Assembly: GCA_002305615.1 (NCBI GenBank)
Contig: DBPU01000048.1
Coordinates: 27,837-44,992 of the forward strand
DNA length: 17,156 nt
Direction: 5' to 3'
Source of the DNA: Verrucomicrobia bacterium UBA1412
GTDB lineage: Bacteria > Verrucomicrobiota > Verrucomicrobiia > Limisphaerales > UBA1412
In this document: piece by piece, positions 6,706 to 14,396 of the stretch
Layout: each line of letters starts with the position of its first letter
Position numbering within the stretch: the first letter of the stretch is position 1
Notes under the pieces: generated by a model
What the model was told of the DNA's origin: nothing
The model's input: only the letters and a program-made list of their open reading frames with translations
The model's database searches: none
Position numbers and translations under genes: made by a program

Positions 6706-8346
6706 ATGGAAGAGACCCATTACCCTCAACAGGATCCCAACCTCGCTCTGCAACTCCTTCTGGAGCTGGCTCATGAGCAATCGCTCGACACCCTCCTTAA
6801 TAAGCTCATGGAGGCTGCCATCAGCGGACCCGGTTCCAATATCGTTTGCGCACAGGTCTGGCTTCTGGAAAAGGGTGATCGCTGCAGTGTTTGTCCCCAC
6901 TCCGACCACTGTGCCGATCAGAGCCGCTGCCTGCATTTGCATATTGGCCGGCTCGTCAAAGAAAAGAACAACACTCCGGAGGAGGAAAGCGACATCAACA
7001 ATCCGAACCGGAGAATTCCCCTTTCGATGGGGCTCCTGGGGAATGTCGCTCAATCGGGCCAGCAGCATTACATTCAGGATTGCCGTCCGGCTGCTGACCA
7101 TATCCAGGGTCTGGAGTGGATCGAGAAAAAGCAAATCCGCGGCTTTGCGGTGACCCCCATCGTATTCAGGGGAGAAGTTCTGGGGGTAACGGCAGCCTTC
7201 ACCCGGACGGCCCTCATGGAAATCGGAAAGCCCTGGGTGCGTGTATTCGCCGATTTCATTGGTGGCGCCATTGTCAATGCACGTTCTTTTGAGGAGATTC
7301 AGCGGCTCAAAGCGCAGCTGGAACTGCAGAATGCTTATCTGAAAGAGCTGATTCTGGAAACAAAGGCTTTCGGAAACCTGATCGGCCAGAGCGCCGCCCT
7401 GAAGCGCATTGTGAGCCAGATCGATTTGGTGGCCCCCACTGAAGCCTCGGTCCTGATCCTGGGAGAAACCGGTACCGGCAAGGAGCTGGTCGCCTACGAA
7501 ATTCACAATCGGAGCAACCGCAAGAACGGGCCAATGGTGAGAGTGAACTGCGCATCCATCCCAAAGGATCTTTTTGAGAGCGAATTTTTCGGCCACGTCA
7601 AGGGCGCCTTTACCGGAGCATTGAAAGACCGACCCGGCCGGTTCGAAACGGCTGAAGGAGGCACCCTGTTTCTGGATGAGATCGGGGAAATCCCCCTGGA
7701 AATGCAAGGCAAGCTTCTGCGGGTTCTGCAGGAAAAACGCTATGAAGCCGTCGGAGAAGACCACACCCGGGTGGCAAATGTTCGTATCGTGGCTGCCACG
7801 AACCGCGACCTCAAAGAGGCGGTCGACTCTGGGCTCTTCCGCGAAGACCTCTACTACCGCATCAACGTTTTCCCGATTCTGGTGGCGCCGCTACGCGAGC
7901 GAAAAGATGATATTCCCCCACTGGTGAAGCATTTCATCGATATATCGGTCAAGGAGCTGCGTTGCCCTTACCCGAGGTTGACCCGGGCCGGACTCACCAC
8001 ACTGCTCAATTACGATTGGCCGGGCAATGTCCGCGAGCTTCGCAACGTCGTGGAGCGAGCGGTGATTCTTTCGGGAGGAGGCATATTGCAGTTCAACCTG
8101 CCTTCTCCGAAAGGGAACGATCTGCACTCAAAATACATCATCCCCGCGCTGAAAAGCTCCGAATCCGATGGCTACCTGACGGAATCGGAAATACGCCGGA
8201 TGGAAAGGGAAAATCTCCTCAAAATTCTGGAGAAAACTGGCTGGAAGATCAAAGGCTCACATGGAGCGGCGGAGCTTCTGGGAATCAAGCCCACGACGCT
8301 GCTTTCACGCATGAAAAAGATGGGTATTGAGCGTCCTGAAGCTTGA
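6706..8346 (+). CDS. Sigma-54-dependent transcriptional activator (GAF, AAA+, Fis-type HTH)
   Basis: This 546-residue protein is a bacterial enhancer-binding protein with all parts needed to activate sigma-54 RNA polymerase. An N-terminal GAF-like sensor covers about 25-195, followed by a helical linker (about 196-220). The AAA+ domain has Walker A GETGTGKE (253-260), the sigma-54-contacting GAFTGA loop (300-305), Walker B GGTLFLDE (318-325), and WPGNVREL (438-445). The C-terminal Fis-type HTH spans about 500-541. The GAF domain contains a cysteine cluster, C60-x2-C63-x5-C69-x5-C75, then LHL. There is no receiver domain, so control is probably by a small ligand or metal/redox signal sensed by GAF (inference). 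Divergent orientation to the efflux operon and its sigma-54 promoter makes that operon the likely target. AGGAG is about 14 nt before the start, a rather long spacing. No terminator is seen after the gene. Confidence 0.95.
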   Translation: MEETHYPQQDPNLALQLLLELAHEQSLDTLLNKLMEAAISGPGSNIVCAQVWLLEKGDRCSVCPHSDHCADQSRCLHLHIGRLVKEKNNTPEEESDINNPNRRIPLSMGLLGNVAQSGQQHYIQDCRPAADHIQGLEWIEKKQIRGFAVTPIVFRGEVLGVTAAFTRTALMEIGKPWVRVFADFIGGAIVNARSFEEIQRLKAQLELQNAYLKELILETKAFGNLIGQSAALKRIVSQIDLVAPTEASVLILGETGTGKELVAYEIHNRSNRKNGPMVRVNCASIPKDLFESEFFGHVKGAFTGALKDRPGRFETAEGGTLFLDEIGEIPLEMQGKLLRVLQEKRYEAVGEDHTRVANVRIVAATNRDLKEAVDSGLFREDLYYRINVFPILVAPLRERKDDIPPLVKHFIDISVKELRCPYPRLTRAGLTTLLNYDWPGNVRELRNVVERAVILSGGGILQFNLPSPKGNDLHSKYIIPALKSSESDGYLTESEIRRMERENLLKILEKTGWKIKGSHGAAELLGIKPTTLLSRMKKMGIERPEA

Positions 8347-8478
8347 AAAAAAGAAAATGGAAGAAATTAAATTCAATACCTATTCACTTCTGATACAGCA
8401 TGTTAATTGATGTAGTCATACACAGAATTGAAAAATCTCTTGCCATTTTTGCGGCTTTAAATTAGTTTTCTCCCCGTT

Positions 8479-8529
8479 GTGAGAGCAACTGCGTATTTTG
8501 TGGGTTTCAATCAGTGGTCCTGGCGATAG
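8479..8529 (+). CDS. trpL: Candidate trp operon leader peptide with two Trp codons
   Basis: A GTG-started reading frame of 16 codons encodes MRATAYFVGFNQWSWR and ends in TAG. An inner GTG at 8500 would give a 9-residue version. Trp codons at 8515-8517 and 8521-8523 sit just before the stop. The sequence directly after them (8528-8534) can pair with 8574-8580, so a ribosome stalled for lack of charged tRNA-Trp would cover it. This is the known layout of ribosome-mediated trp attenuation. No ATG exists in the frame after an upstream in-frame TAA at 8458, and no clear Shine-Dalgarno site precedes either GTG, so the exact start is uncertain. Confidence 0.7.
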   Translation: MRATAYFVGFNQWSWR

Positions 8530-8640
8530 CCGCCGAGGCCTTGGTTGTATTTTCCCTTACGTAGATTGGCGTTGGCGGTTTAAACTCTAAGAAAAAGTTT
8601 AATCCGTCTTTTTTGTTTTTAAGTAAGAAATGCAAACCGC
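8528..8640 (+). promoter_or_regulatory. Attenuator switch: alternative pairings of the trp leader RNA
   Basis: Segment 2, GCGGTTT at 8575-8581, is perfectly complementary to AAACCGC at 8634-8640, the 5' arm of the terminator; this is the antiterminator. Segment 2 can instead pair with segment 1: 8528-8534 (AGCCGCC) with 8574-8580 (GGCGGTT), including one G-U pair. Segment 1 begins within the leader-peptide stop codon. A ribosome paused at the Trp codons blocks segment 1, freeing segment 2 to disrupt the terminator and allow trpE transcription. The pairings are visible in the sequence; the regulatory outcome is inferred from the known mechanism. Confidence 0.65.
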
Positions 8641-8678
8641 ACCTCGGCTAAAAGCCTGAAGGTGCGGTTTTTTTATTT
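8634..8678 (+). terminator. Rho-independent terminator of the trp attenuator
   Basis: A perfect 11-bp outer stem (8634-8644 with 8660-8670) encloses an inner GGCT/AGCC stem (8646-8649 with 8653-8656). The 3' arm runs straight into a T-run, TTTTTTTATTT (8668-8678). It ends only about 8 nt before the trpE ATG, a position that makes sense only if the terminator is conditional. Its 5' arm is also the partner in the antiterminator. Confidence 0.9.
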
Positions 8679-8685
8679 ACAGAAT

Positions 8686-10185
8686 ATGAGTGAAAAAAAA
8701 TTAACGTTGAAACCCAGCCTGGATGAGTTCAAGAAGCTCTGCCAGGAAGGAGATATCATCCCTGTCTATGCAGAGCGGCTGGCCGACATTGAGACGCCGG
8801 TCTCCGTTCTGGGACGTTTTGCCGAAGAAGAGAACGTGTTCCTTCTGGAGAGCGTGGAAAAAGGCGAGCGCTTCGGGCGTTATTCCTTTTTGGGGATTCA
8901 TCCGCGGGGAGTGTTCACGGTCGAAGGCTCCCGCGCTTTTTACAGCGAGAAGGGAACGCGCCGTGAGCTTAAGGCTTCCGGGTGCCCTCTCAATGCGCTG
9001 AGAGAAATCATCCAAAATAAAAAAGTGCTCACACATGGCGACCTGCCGCCTCTATTGGGAGGAGCCATCGGGTTCATCGGCTACGAGTGCGTCAACCAGT
9101 TTGAGGAGCTGCCCGAACCCAAGGCAAAAGTGGAGACACCCGAAGCAGCGTTTCTGATTACGGACGAGATTCTCATTTTTGACAATCAGCGCCATACGGT
9201 GAAAACGGTGGTCTGCGTACACCCGGCTGAATTCGAGAATCCTCAGGCCGCCTATGAATATGCCCGGGAGAGAATCAGCCAGATCGCCGTGACGCTCGAC
9301 ACGCCTTTCCGGCCTACCGAGAAAAACTCCGATAAAGCGGTGCCGCGGCTCAAAAGCAATCTTTCCCGACAAGAGTTTCAAACCATGGTGGAAAAGGCCA
9401 AGGAATACATTCAGCAGGGAGAGGTGATCCAGCTGGTACTCTCACAATGTTTTTCAGCGCCGATGCCTTTCAGCGCCTTGTGTGCCTACCGGGCCTTGCG
9501 TTACGTGAACCCCTCGCCCTATACGTTTTTCCTCAAGATCGGCGACCTCACTCTTGCGGGCTCCTCGCCCGAAACGATGGTGAAGCTCGAAAACGGGCAC
9601 TCTTCGCTGAGGCCGATCGCAGGGACGCGTAAGCGCGGCAATACTTCGGCGGAGGATATGAAGCTCTCAGACGAACTTCTGCGCGACGAAAAAGAGAGGG
9701 CCGAGCATCTCATGCTGGTGGACCTGGGACGCAATGACCTGGGCAGGACAGCGGTGCCGGGTAGCGTACAGGTAAAATCCTTCATGAACGTGGAGCGCTA
9801 CTCGCACGTCATGCACATCGTGAGCGAAGTCGACGCGATGCTCGCTGAAGAGTATGACGCGTTTGATCTGGTCCGCACCACTTTCCCTGCGGGGACTCTG
9901 ACGGGAGCGCCCAAGATTCGCGCCATGGAGCTGATCCACGAGCTCGAGCCGACACCGCGCGGAATTTATGGAGGAGCGGTCGGATACTTCAGCTACACGG
10001 GGAATATGGATTTGGCTATCACGATCCGGACGGTGGAAATCCGGGACAAGAAAATACACGTGCAAGCGGGAGCCGGGATTGTCTACGACTCCGTTGCTGA
10101 AAACGAATACGAAGAGACGCTGAACAAGGCCAAGGCGCTTTTCAACGCAGTCAATCTGGCTGCCAACGATTTCCAATTGGATTAA
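8686..10185 (+). CDS. trpE: Anthranilate synthase component I
   Basis: This 499-residue protein converts chorismate to anthranilate, using ammonia passed from TrpG, the first committed step to tryptophan. The N-terminal Trp-feedback motif LLES-x10-S is intact (LLES at 53-56, then VEKGERFGRY and S), so allosteric inhibition by Trp is expected. The C-terminal chorismate-binding domain shows NPSPYTFFLK, LAGSSPETMVKL, PIAGTRKRG, DLGRNDLGR, TFPAGTLTGAPK and YGGAVGY, all standard for TrpE. I chose the ATG at 8686. A longer frame from GTG 8662 would start inside the terminator hairpin, and the usual TrpE N-terminus begins a few residues after 8686. No Shine-Dalgarno site is obvious. trpG follows after 20 bp. 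Confidence 0.97.
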   Translation: MSEKKLTLKPSLDEFKKLCQEGDIIPVYAERLADIETPVSVLGRFAEEENVFLLESVEKGERFGRYSFLGIHPRGVFTVEGSRAFYSEKGTRRELKASGCPLNALREIIQNKKVLTHGDLPPLLGGAIGFIGYECVNQFEELPEPKAKVETPEAAFLITDEILIFDNQRHTVKTVVCVHPAEFENPQAAYEYARERISQIAVTLDTPFRPTEKNSDKAVPRLKSNLSRQEFQTMVEKAKEYIQQGEVIQLVLSQCFSAPMPFSALCAYRALRYVNPSPYTFFLKIGDLTLAGSSPETMVKLENGHSSLRPIAGTRKRGNTSAEDMKLSDELLRDEKERAEHLMLVDLGRNDLGRTAVPGSVQVKSFMNVERYSHVMHIVSEVDAMLAEEYDAFDLVRTTFPAGTLTGAPKIRAMELIHELEPTPRGIYGGAVGYFSYTGNMDLAITIRTVEIRDKKIHVQAGAGIVYDSVAENEYEETLNKAKALFNAVNLAANDFQLD

Positions 10186-10205
10186 CCTGCAAAACTGAAC
10201 ACTGT

Positions 10206-10805
10206 ATGATACTGATACTTGATAATTACGACTCTTTCACCTACAACCTGGCGCACATGCTCTATACGCTGAATCTGACGGTTCTGGTCAAACGTAACCG
10301 GGAGATAAGCGTGCAGGAGGTGGTCAAAATGCGCCCGGATGCCATTGTGCTTTCACCGGGTCCGGGGCGTCCGGAAAAAGCGGGCATCATGCTCGATTTG
10401 ATCCACGCCGTACGCGATCACATTCCGCTACTGGGAATCTGCCTGGGACATCAGGCCATCGCGCAATCTTACGGGGCCGAGATCACAAGCGCCTCGCGCA
10501 TCATGCACGGGAAGACCTCTCAAATTACTCATGACGGGCGGGGACTCTTCAAAGGAATCAAGCGCGAGTTTAAGGCCGTCCGTTATCACTCGCTCGCGGT
10601 CAGAGAGGGGACTCTCCCTGAAGAGCTGGAAGTGAGCGCCCGCTCTGAAGATGGCGAAATCATGGGGCTGCGGCATAAAAAGCTGCTCATAGAAGGGCTG
10701 CAATATCACCCGGAATCCATTCTTACGGCGACGGGAAAAATGCAGATGGAAAACTTCATCAGCGAAGTGGAAGCCCGCCAGAGACAAGGAGGCAACCATG
10801 CTTAG
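10206..10805 (+). CDS. trpG: Anthranilate synthase component II (glutamine amidotransferase)
   Basis: This 199-residue class I glutamine amidotransferase hydrolyses glutamine and delivers ammonia to TrpE. The catalytic triad is visible: Cys79 in LLGICLGHQA, and His168 and Glu170 in QYHPES. The N-terminal ILILDNYDSFTYNL and the oxyanion-loop SPGPGRPEKAG are typical of TrpG/PabA. The protein is separate from TrpE and TrpD, not fused as in some bacteria. It overlaps trpD by 8 bp (ATGCTTAG). Because PabA and TrpG are close relatives, it may also serve folate synthesis, but operon position makes TrpG the main call. No Shine-Dalgarno site is evident before the ATG. Confidence 0.96.
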   Translation: MILILDNYDSFTYNLAHMLYTLNLTVLVKRNREISVQEVVKMRPDAIVLSPGPGRPEKAGIMLDLIHAVRDHIPLLGICLGHQAIAQSYGAEITSASRIMHGKTSQITHDGRGLFKGIKREFKAVRYHSLAVREGTLPEELEVSARSEDGEIMGLRHKKLLIEGLQYHPESILTATGKMQMENFISEVEARQRQGGNHA

Positions 10806-11814
10806 GAAATATCTCGCTCAGGTCGTTGAGCGGCGGAATCTCAGCGTACAGCAGATGGAGGAGGTCTTTGAGATATTGACCCAGAGCGACGTCTCCTGCA
10901 CACAGGCCGGAGCAATCCTCACGGCCATGAGAATGAAGGGCGAGAGCGTTGATGAACTGGTCGGTGCGGCGGGGATGCTCAGGAGGCACGCAACCTTTAT
11001 TGATTGCGGAGGCCGCAGCGCGGTAGATATCGTCGGAACCGGCGGCGACGGAGGAATCTCTTTCAACATTTCCACAACGGCGTCATTTGTCGCAGCCGGC
11101 GCAGGCGTCACGATCGCAAAGCACGGCAACCGCGCCGTATCGGGTAAATGCGGAGCTGCGGACGTGCTGGCGGAACTCGGTTTCAACCTGAATACGTCCG
11201 CCGCCGCGATGGAGAACTGCATCCGCAATCACGGAATCGGTTTCCTCTTTGCAGCGCGGATGCACCCGATCATGGGCAACGTGGCAGCACTGCGAAAAGA
11301 GCTCGGCATTCGCACCCTTTTCAATATGCTCGGACCTCTCTGCAATCCGGCAGGAGCCGAAGGAATCGTTCTGGGTGTTTACGATGCCGGACTGACGGAG
11401 CTTTTCGCCGAGGTGCTCTTGAAACTGGGTGTGAAGCGGGCGATGGTGGTCCACGGTGAAGATGGGCTGGACGAAATCAGCTGCAGTGCTGAGACACGCG
11501 TCACCGAGCTCAAAGACGGAATGACTCAGAGCTATGCGCTCTTCCCGGAAATGCTCCTGGGCCGCAGCTACGATGAGGAAGAAATCTCCGGCGGCGATGC
11601 ACCCTACAACGCCCAGATTTTGCGCTCCATTCTGGAAGGCAGGGAACAGGGAGCACCCCGAGCCGTCGTCGTTTTGAATGCGGCCGCAGCTATCTATGTC
11701 GCAGGGCTGACCTCCACTCTCAAAGAGGGACTGAAGCTGGCGCAGGATTCGATCGACCAGGGCAGAGCTTTGGAGAAACTTGAGATACTTCTTCAGGAGA
11801 GCCACTATGAATAG
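10798..11814 (+). CDS. trpD: Anthranilate phosphoribosyltransferase
   Basis: This 338-residue enzyme joins anthranilate to phosphoribosyl pyrophosphate to make N-(5-phosphoribosyl)anthranilate. It has the helical N-terminal domain, the PRPP-binding glycine-rich loop GTGGDGG starting at residue 80, the KHGNR motif at 108-112, SGKCGAADVL, NMLGPLCNPA and HGEDGLDEIS. Length is normal for the family. A strong AAGGAGG (10786-10792) lies 5 nt before the ATG, inside trpG, and fixes the start. It overlaps trpG and trpC by 8 bp each, suggesting coupled translation. Confidence 0.97.
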   Translation: MLRKYLAQVVERRNLSVQQMEEVFEILTQSDVSCTQAGAILTAMRMKGESVDELVGAAGMLRRHATFIDCGGRSAVDIVGTGGDGGISFNISTTASFVAAGAGVTIAKHGNRAVSGKCGAADVLAELGFNLNTSAAAMENCIRNHGIGFLFAARMHPIMGNVAALRKELGIRTLFNMLGPLCNPAGAEGIVLGVYDAGLTELFAEVLLKLGVKRAMVVHGEDGLDEISCSAETRVTELKDGMTQSYALFPEMLLGRSYDEEEISGGDAPYNAQILRSILEGREQGAPRAVVVLNAAAAIYVAGLTSTLKEGLKLAQDSIDQGRALEKLEILLQESHYE

Positions 11815-12586
11815 TATCCTGAAAAAAATAGTGGATGGGATTGAGCCTCAGCTTCGAGCCAGAGAAACCGAAATTCCCCTGGCCGAGCTGAAGGAACAGG
11901 TGAAAAAATTAAAGCCGTGCCGTGATTTCGCGGGCGCATTCCAGAATCAAAACTCACCTCGGATTATTGCCGAGCTGAAAAAGGCATCTCCCTCCAAGGG
12001 ACTCATCCGGCAGGAATTTGACTACCGGAAACTGGCTCTGGAATTGGAAGCAGCAGGCGCGGCGGCGCTCTCTGTGCTGACGGAGGAGAATTACTTTCTG
12101 GGGAGCCTGCGCTACTTGAAAGAGATCTCGGAGATCGTGAAGATTCCGGTCTTGAGAAAAGATTTCATCTTCACTTTTTATCAGGTTTATGAAGCAAAAG
12201 CCAACGGTGCCGATGCAATTCTCCTGATTGCGGCGCTTCTGCCTCAACAGTTGCTCTCGGACCTGGCCTTGATCGCTGAATCACTGGGCATGACGGTCCT
12301 GGGCGAAGCGCATAATGAAGAAGAACTGGAGAACCTCGTCAAAAGCAAGGTCAAGCTCATCGGAATCAACGCACGAAATTTGAACACCTTTTCAACCGAT
12401 CTGGATGCAGCGGCAAAACTGATCGCACAGGTGCCCCATGACCGGATCGCCATTGCCGAAAGCGCCATCACTTCGCGCAACGATGTGCAGGTTCTGAGTG
12501 AGGCCGGAGCCCGGGGATTTCTGGTTGGGGAAACTCTCATGCGCGCTGAACATCCCGGGGAGAAATTAAAGGAACTCCTGGGATGA
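11807..12586 (+). CDS. trpC: Indole-3-glycerol phosphate synthase
   Basis: This 259-residue (beta/alpha)8-barrel enzyme closes the indole ring from carboxyphenylamino-deoxyribulose phosphate. Expected catalytic residues are present: Glu56 and Lys58 in IAELKKASPSKG, Lys118 in PVLRKDF, the Glu in VLGEAHNEEEL, Asn in GINARNL, and Ser in IAESAI. The last motif usually reads SGI in this family; here Gly is replaced by Ala, a small oddity near the phosphate site. I place the start at 11807 (MNSILKK), which has AGGAGA 6 nt upstream and overlaps trpD by 8 bp. A start nine codons earlier (11780) would run through trpD's end and lacks such a site. It overlaps trpF by ATGA and is not fused to it, unlike the enterobacterial TrpCF. 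Confidence 0.96.
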   Translation: MNSILKKIVDGIEPQLRARETEIPLAELKEQVKKLKPCRDFAGAFQNQNSPRIIAELKKASPSKGLIRQEFDYRKLALELEAAGAAALSVLTEENYFLGSLRYLKEISEIVKIPVLRKDFIFTFYQVYEAKANGADAILLIAALLPQQLLSDLALIAESLGMTVLGEAHNEEELENLVKSKVKLIGINARNLNTFSTDLDAAAKLIAQVPHDRIAIAESAITSRNDVQVLSEAGARGFLVGETLMRAEHPGEKLKELLG

Positions 12587-13191
12587 ACCTTGTGGTTAAA
12601 ATTTGCGGATTGACCCGGCCGGAGGATGTGGAGGCTGCGATCGCGGCCGGAGCCACCCATATCGGTTTTGTCCTGGCTCCGAGCTCAAAGCGCTATGTTA
12701 CTCTGGCTCAACTTCGCCGACTGAGCGCAGGGCTGCAAAACACGTCCGTGCGAAAAGTCGGCGTCTTTCTCAATGCGACGCGCGATTTTATCCTGGAGCA
12801 TCGGGAAGCGGGAGCTCTGGATATCCTCCAATTGCACGGAGATGAATCGGCTGATTTTGCGCGGCAGTTTGAAGGGATTGAGCTCTGGAAAGCGTTTCAC
12901 CTGCGTGGACAAAAAGATATCGAGGCCGCACTGGAGTATCCAGCCCGTTACATTCTGGCCGATGGGGCCAGCGGCGGCTCCGGAACATTATGCAATTGGA
13001 ATTATGTCGCAAAGCTGGCCGCCGGGCGGTCGGTTATTCTGGCCGGAGGAATTACGCCGGATAACGCAGTGGAAGCTCTCAGGAAAACAGGGGCTTGCGG
13101 GATTGATCTTTCCACCGGAGTGGAGACGAACCCGGGAATAAAATCCAAAGAAAAAATCGAACAACTTTTTAAAAATCTAAAAACATTATGA
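12583..13191 (+). CDS. trpF: Phosphoribosylanthranilate isomerase
   Basis: This 202-residue (beta/alpha)8-barrel enzyme isomerises phosphoribosylanthranilate, the step between TrpD and TrpC. The general-base Cys lies in VKICGLTR (Cys8), and the catalytic Asp in [11 protein letters not shown]. The phosphate-binding segments are [11 protein letters not shown] and [16 protein letters not shown]. Length is normal for a stand-alone TrpF. It overlaps both trpC and trpB through ATGA junctions, so the three are likely translated by coupling. No strong Shine-Dalgarno site precedes the ATG. Confidence 0.96.
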   Translation: MNLVVKICGLTRPEDVEAAIAAGATHIGFVLAPSSKRYVTLAQLRRLSAGLQNTSVRKVGVFLNATRDFILEHREAGALDILQLHGDESADFARQFEGIELWKAFHLRGQKDIEAALEYPARYILADGASGGSGTLCNWNYVAKLAAGRSVILAGGITPDNAVEALRKTGACGIDLSTGVETNPGIKSKEKIEQLFKNLKTL

Positions 13192-14384
13192 ACTCTCATT
13201 ATGGAATCTATGGCGGCCAATACGTAGCGGAAACGCTCCTGCCGACCTTGTATGAACTGGAATATGAATATGAAAAAGCGAAAAGCGATCCTGATTTTCA
13301 GGCCGAGCTTAAGCGTCTCTTAAAGTATTATGTCGGCAGGGAGAGTCCGCTCTATCACGCCCAGAGGCTGAGCCGGCACTGCGGCGGAGCGCAAATCTAC
13401 CTCAAGCGGGAAGACCTCAACCACACCGGGGCGCATAAGGTCAACAACACCATTGGGCAGGCACTCCTGGCTCGGAAGATGAACAAAAAGCGGTTGATTG
13501 CCGAGACGGGCGCCGGGATGCACGGCGTGGCGACCGCAACTGTTGCGGCCCTGTTCGGGTTCGAATGCGAAGTCTTCATGGGCGCCGTGGATATTGCGCG
13601 GCAGGCACCGAACGTGGAGCGGATGGAAGTTCTGGGCGCCAAGGTGAACTCAGTCACATCGGGATCCCAAACGCTCAAAGATGCCATGAACGAGGCGATT
13701 CGTGATTGGACCGCGCGCGCTGAAGATACTTTTTACGTGATCGGTACGGTGGCCGGGCCTCACCCCTACCCTGCCATGGTGCGTGATTTCCAATCGGTCA
13801 TCGGTCTGGAATCTCGCAGGCAGTGTCTGGAGCAATGCGGCAAGCTTCCGCGCGAAGTTATTGCCTGTGTGGGCGGCGGCAGTAATGCATTGGGGCTTTT
13901 CGTCGGATTCCTCAAAGATGCGGATGTGAAGCGTGTCGGAGTCGAGGCCGGCGGCAACGGTCTGGAGACTGGGGCTCATGCGGCAAGCATCTGCGGCGGG
14001 CGCGTCGGTGTTTTACACGGATGCAAAACATATCTTCTGCAGAATAATGACGGGCAAATTCTGGAGACTCATTCGGTCTCCGCCGGATTGGATTATCCCG
14101 GTGTGGGACCGGAGCACAGCTATCTCGCCGATGAAAAGCTGGCGACCTACGTGGCAGTGAATGACCCCGAAGCGGTTGAGGCCTTTGACCTCCTGGCACG
14201 GATGGAGGGAATCATCCCGGCTCTGGAATCTGCCCATGCACTGGCCCATGCCATCGCAATCGCTCCCCAATACTCCCCTGAAGATATCCTCCTGGTCAAC
14301 CTCTCAGGCCGAGGCGATAAGGATATGGATAACATCAGGCACTACCGCCAAAGAACTCAAAAAACAACAGCTCAACACAAATAA
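13188..14384 (+). CDS. trpB: Tryptophan synthase beta chain
   Basis: This 398-residue PLP enzyme joins indole to serine to give tryptophan, working with TrpA as an alpha2-beta2 complex that channels indole. The Schiff-base Lys84 lies in [10 protein letters not shown], the catalytic Glu106 in [11 protein letters not shown], and the PLP phosphate loop is GGGSNA. Other typical stretches are [18 protein letters not shown] and NLSGRGDKD. The sequence is of the canonical TrpB1 type. GAGMHG replaces the common GAGQHG. Translation starts at the ATGA shared with trpF. trpA follows after 12 bp. Confidence 0.98.
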   Translation: MNSHYGIYGGQYVAETLLPTLYELEYEYEKAKSDPDFQAELKRLLKYYVGRESPLYHAQRLSRHCGGAQIYLKREDLNHTGAHKVNNTIGQALLARKMNKKRLIAETGAGMHGVATATVAALFGFECEVFMGAVDIARQAPNVERMEVLGAKVNSVTSGSQTLKDAMNEAIRDWTARAEDTFYVIGTVAGPHPYPAMVRDFQSVIGLESRRQCLEQCGKLPREVIACVGGGSNALGLFVGFLKDADVKRVGVEAGGNGLETGAHAASICGGRVGVLHGCKTYLLQNNDGQILETHSVSAGLDYPGVGPEHSYLADEKLATYVAVNDPEAVEAFDLLARMEGIIPALESAHALAHAIAIAPQYSPEDILLVNLSGRGDKDMDNIRHYRQRTQKTTAQHK

Positions 14385-14396
14385 GGAAACACTCAG

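Larger units (their letters stand above)
8347..8685 (+). other. Intergenic trp leader region
   Basis: This 339-bp gap separates the activator gene from trpE. The first ~130 bp are AT-rich with no gene. A weak promoter candidate is TTGCCA (8440-8445) with TAGTTT (8463-8468) at 17-nt spacing; its -10 box is poor. From 8479 on, the gap holds the leader peptide, antiterminator and terminator listed separately. A 7-bp stem TTAAACT/AGTTTAA (8580-8602) followed after a few bases by a T-rich run lies between them, and TTGGCG is repeated in tandem at 8566-8577. I see no T-box motif and no good TrpR operator. Confidence 0.7.

Noticed and set aside
6694..7764. Long minus-strand open frame (356 codons) opposite the sigma-54 activator
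   Set aside because: It is antisense to well-conserved GAF and AAA+ motifs and shows no family features of its own.
8400..8470. TrpR operator in the trp leader
   Set aside because: No good match to the palindromic ACTAGT-type TrpR box; TTAATTGATGTAGT is too diverged to support it.
8500..8680. T-box riboswitch before trpE
   Set aside because: The conserved T-box sequence (AGGGTGG...) is absent, while a leader peptide with Trp codons and matching alternative pairings is present.
8662..8688. GTG at 8662 as an upstream start for trpE
   Set aside because: It lies in the 3' arm of the attenuator terminator and adds residues not expected in TrpE; ATG at 8686 fits the family N-terminus.
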